From positions 1-20,612 of IMG/VR virus record IMGVR_UViG_3300050821_020018: 20,612 nt of DNA. One strand, 5' to 3'. Origin of the DNA: a virus. The notes under the pieces are model-generated. The model searched no databases, was not told where the DNA came from, and saw only the letters and a list, made by a program, of their open reading frames with translations. The translations under genes were made by a program, and so were the position numbers. Every line of letters starts with the position of its first letter. Position 1 is the stretch's first letter. This document shows, piece after piece, positions 18,570 through 20,612 of this stretch.

Positions 18570-20612
18570 ATGGCAATAACCACGACCGGGACACTCCCAA
18601 GTCCTGTCCAACAGTCATTTTCTTACAAGCTTCTCTCAGTTCCCGTGCCTATTTGTAATTATTGGGCACTTTAAACCTTCTCTAATTGACTTGGAAACCT
18701 AAAGCAAATTGCCAAGGTGACAAGGCGGAAGCGAAAGCACCGTGAACGACTTAACGAGAGGGGCTCCTAAAAGAGCATGCGAAAGTCTGGACTCTGATCG
18801 AAAGACAGAGAGGGAGATTCGAAGAAGTTTCCCCGCCAAATAGAAAAGCTTCATAAATATTTGGTCAAAATAAGTAACAGATAGTGAATATGATCCACAA
18901 AATACCGGCAATGCGTAAGAATTTACCACGTAACGGTGGTAATACTTTACGTATGCGTAGGTATAACGCTCTTAACACAGCGATGGTTCCTTTAGGGAAT
19001 TCTGGAGTAACGCCACCACCACAAAACTTAACTGCGATCGATATCGATGCTAAAGTTTCGTTTTACGGTAAATGTGCCGTAATAGTTTAACGTCAAGACA
19101 TATGTAACGTTAAACGAGCAGGTTGATAAATAGTGATCTTTGAAATTCTTGGTTTTGTAAGCAGATAGCCTGCTTTAAATCAGCCCTGATTGAGGTGGAA
19201 GCGCTAACGTAAAGACGAGCGTGACACTGCGCAAGGGTTTAATAGTAATAAATTACGTTCCTAATTTATTTATTTCTTTTATTTTTTTATAGAGTAGTCG
19301 ACGAACTTCTTGAACTTCAAATGTTACTAGCCATCCATCTTTTTTTGTATGCATAAAATCAATAATAATTTGGGCGTGTTGTTTCTTGATAATCATATAA
19401 GGTAAGCATTCTTGAAGAAGTTTAGAAGCATTAAATGAGTATATACGCCACTGATAACATTGCTTTCTTCCTTTAATAAGTTTTCTTTTATGAACTTTCC
19501 CACCAAACTTTGATTCAAGCCAGTTCATAAGATCTAATGAAGTGTTAACAATTATTATCCTTATTGAATAGTAGTCTGTCTTTCTATCATCTTTTATTGG
19601 ATTCTGAATATCAATAGCTAATGATCCTTCACCATCAATAATTGCAGCTAAGTAAACTATATCATCATGTGTATTCATATTATCCTTAATTCATATATTC
19701 AAGCGTACCATAAATACTATTAAATGTCTAGCGTAAGAGACTTAGGCGGGTAGACACCGAAAGGTGAAGCGAAAGTCCAATCTTTATGGAGACATAAAGA
19801 GAGAGGAATAACAAGATTCTCCGCCACTTGAGTGGTCATAAAAGTAATAGAATTGTACCTTACAAAATCAAGACCCTAAAAAGAATGGGGTCTATAAACT
19901 TTCTCTGATTGACTTGGAAGCCTACGGCATAAGCTAAGGTGACAGGGGCGAAGGATTTTTTAAAGGATGTTCATGATAACGCGAGTTAAGATTTCTCATT
20001 TCATTCATAAGTTTAAGACGCTCTTCGGTAATTTCTGGAGAAAGTCTTTTATTGCCAATGTTTTTGGCGGTGAGTCTATATTTAATCATAACTTTGCATT
20101 GTTTTCTTTTTATTACGAGATAACAAAGAACTTTTGGAAGCAAATAATCCAACATTGGACCAGTTGCTTGCCAAGTATAAACTGGACGAGTGAATTTTTT
20201 CTTACTAGTCCATCTGTATCTCGAATCTTTAGATCCACCGAAAAAGTCTTCAAGCCATACTATGAGTGGTTCATCACAGCTTGTTATTTTAAGCATGCTA
20301 TGCCATTGAAGTCCATTTCCATATTTGCCTTGCTTTACATGGCCAATATAGAAACAGCCTTCTCCGTCAATAAGTCCTGCAAGATAAGCAATCATCCACT
20401 GATCATGATTGGTATGAAATTTGACTATTTTTCCCATGAATTTCCTTTCGTTTATAATAGTATAATACTAAACGAACAAAAAATCCACGCTGAACGACTA
20501 AGTGAGAAAGCCCATATTCTGGGATGCGATAGTCTGACCTCCAATGGAAACATGGAGAAGATGGGCCGAAGAGCCTGTCTCGCCTAGAAATAGGTCGTAA
20601 AAGTAACAGAAT
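18570..20612 (+). CDS. Major capsid protein, N4-gp56 family, split by group I introns (3' partial)
   Basis: Exons join(18570-18650, 18887-19069, 19098-19123, 19856-19877, continuing past 20612) give 104 continuous codons. Exon 1 encodes MAITTTGTLPSPVQQSFSYK and ends LLSVPVP. Exon 2 begins NMIHKIPAMRKNLPRNGG and ends DIDAKVSFYG. The 26-nt exon gives TYVTLNEQV with the 22-nt exon completing the Val codon and adding TLQNQDP. The order 'FYG-T-Y-V...NEQV-TLQNQDP' matches N4-gp56-type capsid N-termini as I know them. All joins keep frame and all lie after U in a P1 helix with the next intron. The gene encodes the shell subunit. The remainder lies beyond the window. Without splicing, translation would stop within intron 1 after 34 codons. 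Confidence 0.85.
18651..18886 (+). mobile_element. Group I intron A in capsid gene, ORF-less
   Basis: This 236-base intron follows exon end GTGCCT (18645-18650), which pairs with the guide GGGCAC (18664-18669) in P1, with U18650.G18664 at the splice site. The intron ends in G18886. P10 is possible between TATT (18660-18663) and exon AATA (18887-18890). The core shows ATTGACTTGGAAACCT, GAACGACTTAACGAGAG, and GCGAAAGTCTGG (18779-18790), the J8/7-P7 (S element) region. It has no open frame and is a compact ribozyme. Its core is similar to that of intron C. Confidence 0.85.
19070..19097 (+). other. 28-nt coreless intron-like insert in capsid gene
   Basis: Removing 19070-19097 joins FYG to TYVTLNEQV in frame. 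The exon end TTACGGT (19063-19069) pairs with GCCGTAA (19076-19082), with U19069.G19076. ATGT (19072-19075), directly before that G, pairs with the downstream exon start ACAT (19098-19101), the P10 geometry. The insert ends in G19097. It shifts the frame and brings an in-frame TAA (19088-19090). It has every boundary signal of a group I intron but no room for a core. Confidence 0.75.
19124..19855 (+). mobile_element. Group I intron B with antisense homing gene
   Basis: This 732-base intron follows exon AGCAGGT (19117-19123), which pairs with the guide GCCTGCT (19168-19174), U19123.G19168. It ends at G19855, joining GT to T and so completing a Val codon. The 5' core half (19175-19252) includes TTGAGGTGGAAGCGC. 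The 3' half (19679-19855) includes GCGAAAGTCC (19769-19778), the S-element region. The open frame between them is on the - strand. AAGCAG/CTGCTT (19159-19175) can form a hairpin that competes with P1. Confidence 0.8.
19253..19678 (-). CDS. LAGLIDADG homing endonuclease (intron B)
   Basis: The 141-residue protein has a single motif, YLAAIIDGEGSL (9-20; catalytic Asp at 15), followed by the usual alpha-beta layout (YYSIRIIIVNTSLDLMNWL, then KFGGKVHKR, CYQWRIYSF, and YMIIKKQHAQIIIDF). Single-motif members work as homodimers that cleave the intron-less allele. The gene has its own AAGGA before ATG and is transcribed opposite to the capsid gene, so it cannot be translated from the capsid transcript. 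It needs its own promoter, not clearly seen. It fills the loop between the two intron core halves without entering them. Confidence 0.9.
   Translation of the reverse strand: MNTHDDIVYLAAIIDGEGSLAIDIQNPIKDDRKTDYYSIRIIIVNTSLDLMNWLESKFGGKVHKRKLIKGRKQCYQWRIYSFNASKLLQECLPYMIIKKQHAQIIIDFMHTKKDGWLVTFEVQEVRRLLYKKIKEINKLGT
19878..20612 (+). mobile_element. Group I intron C with antisense homing gene, 3' partial
   Basis: The exon end AGACCCT (19871-19877) pairs with GGGGTCT (19887-19893) in P1 with U19877.G19887. The 5' core (CTCTGATTGACTTGGAAGCC) is nearly identical to that of intron A. The 3' core shows TGAACGACTAAGTGAGA (20491-20507) and GCGATAGTCTGA (20526-20537). The end AAAAGTAACAGAAT at the window edge matches the last bases of introns A and B, so the 3' splice site should lie within a few bases beyond 20612. 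Confidence 0.85.
19934..20437 (-). CDS. LAGLIDADG homing endonuclease (intron C)
   Basis: The 167-residue protein shows one motif, YLAGLIDGEGCFYIGH (18-33; catalytic Asp at 24). Then come MLKITSCDEPLIVWLEDFFG, YTWQATGPMLDYLLPKVLCY and LVIKRKQCKVMIKYRLTAKN, typical of single-motif homodimeric enzymes. AAAGGA precedes ATG. The gene is antisense to the capsid gene. Its 3' end, including the TAG, lies in the 5' intron core (19934-19975), so coding sequence has spread over ribozyme sequence. It is only distantly similar to the intron B enzyme. Confidence 0.9.
   Translation of the reverse strand: MGKIVKFHTNHDQWMIAYLAGLIDGEGCFYIGHVKQGKYGNGLQWHSMLKITSCDEPLIVWLEDFFGGSKDSRYRWTSKKKFTRPVYTWQATGPMLDYLLPKVLCYLVIKRKQCKVMIKYRLTAKNIGNKRLSPEITEERLKLMNEMRNLNSRYHEHPLKNPSPLSP

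Noticed and set aside
18884-19090. Independent 68-residue gene starting at GTG 18884
   Set aside because: Its sequence is an internal piece of the capsid protein. The GTG is the last three bases of intron A and its last six codons are insert sequence.
19067-19100. Translational bypassing (ribosome hop) over the 28-nt insert, as in T4 gene 60
   Set aside because: A hop from GGT would need a matching Gly codon just before the landing point; the bases there are GTC AAG. Only an AAA-to-AAG hop is possible and would add one Lys. The P10 pairing and terminal G fit splicing logic better. Kept only as an alternative.
19967-20587. 206-codon open frame on the + strand in intron C
   Set aside because: It is the complement of the LAGLIDADG gene and covers intron core sequence; no domain is recognisable.
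1-20612. tRNA genes, rRNA, CRISPR arrays, insertion sequences
   Set aside because: I looked for cloverleaf-type patterns, regularly spaced repeats and transposase motifs and saw none.

Overview
This window comes from an AT-rich tailed double-stranded DNA bacteriophage or prophage (Caudoviricetes). It carries a large terminase, a portal protein, a scaffold-like protein and the start of an N4-gp56-type major capsid gene, plus an early recombination/replication block and a C1q-like tail fibre. The host cannot be read from the sequence. The YadA-like/C1q-like fibre and the many tiny proteins with Sec signal peptides recall viruses assembled from metagenomes of host-associated bacteria, but that is a weak inference.

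Layout. 1-1306 (+): 3' end of a tail fibre gene and a small companion, closed by a terminator. 1387-3740 (-): early block with an Erf-family single-strand annealing protein, a protein resembling the C-terminal tail of YqaJ exonucleases, and small membrane or coiled-coil proteins. It diverges from a small Cro-like regulator (3826, +) through overlapping back-to-back promoters. 4296-8889 (+): winged-helix replication-type protein, RusA-like protein with substituted catalytic aspartates, probable small terminase, a run of tiny overlapping genes, and the large terminase. 9108-15953 (+): portal, small basic or accessory proteins, a freestanding homing endonuclease between two paralogues, secreted or membrane proteins, and the scaffold. 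16049-16396 (+) encodes a secreted membrane protein. 16514-18373 (-) is an antisense block of small secreted proteins, two DUF551-like proteins and a second HNH-type endonuclease. It separates the scaffold from the capsid gene.

The most remarkable region is 18570-20612. The major capsid gene is split at four points within its first 104 codons. Exon 1 (18570-18650), exon 2 (18887-19069), a 26-nt exon (19098-19123) and a 22-nt exon (19856-19877) join in frame to give a family-consistent capsid N-terminus. Three breaks are group I introns with P1 helices ending in U.G at the splice site. Two of these introns carry LAGLIDADG endonuclease genes on the opposite strand. The fourth break is only 28 nt long, yet it has a 7-bp P1, a 4-bp P10 and a terminal G: the splice-site logic of a group I intron without room for any ribozyme core.
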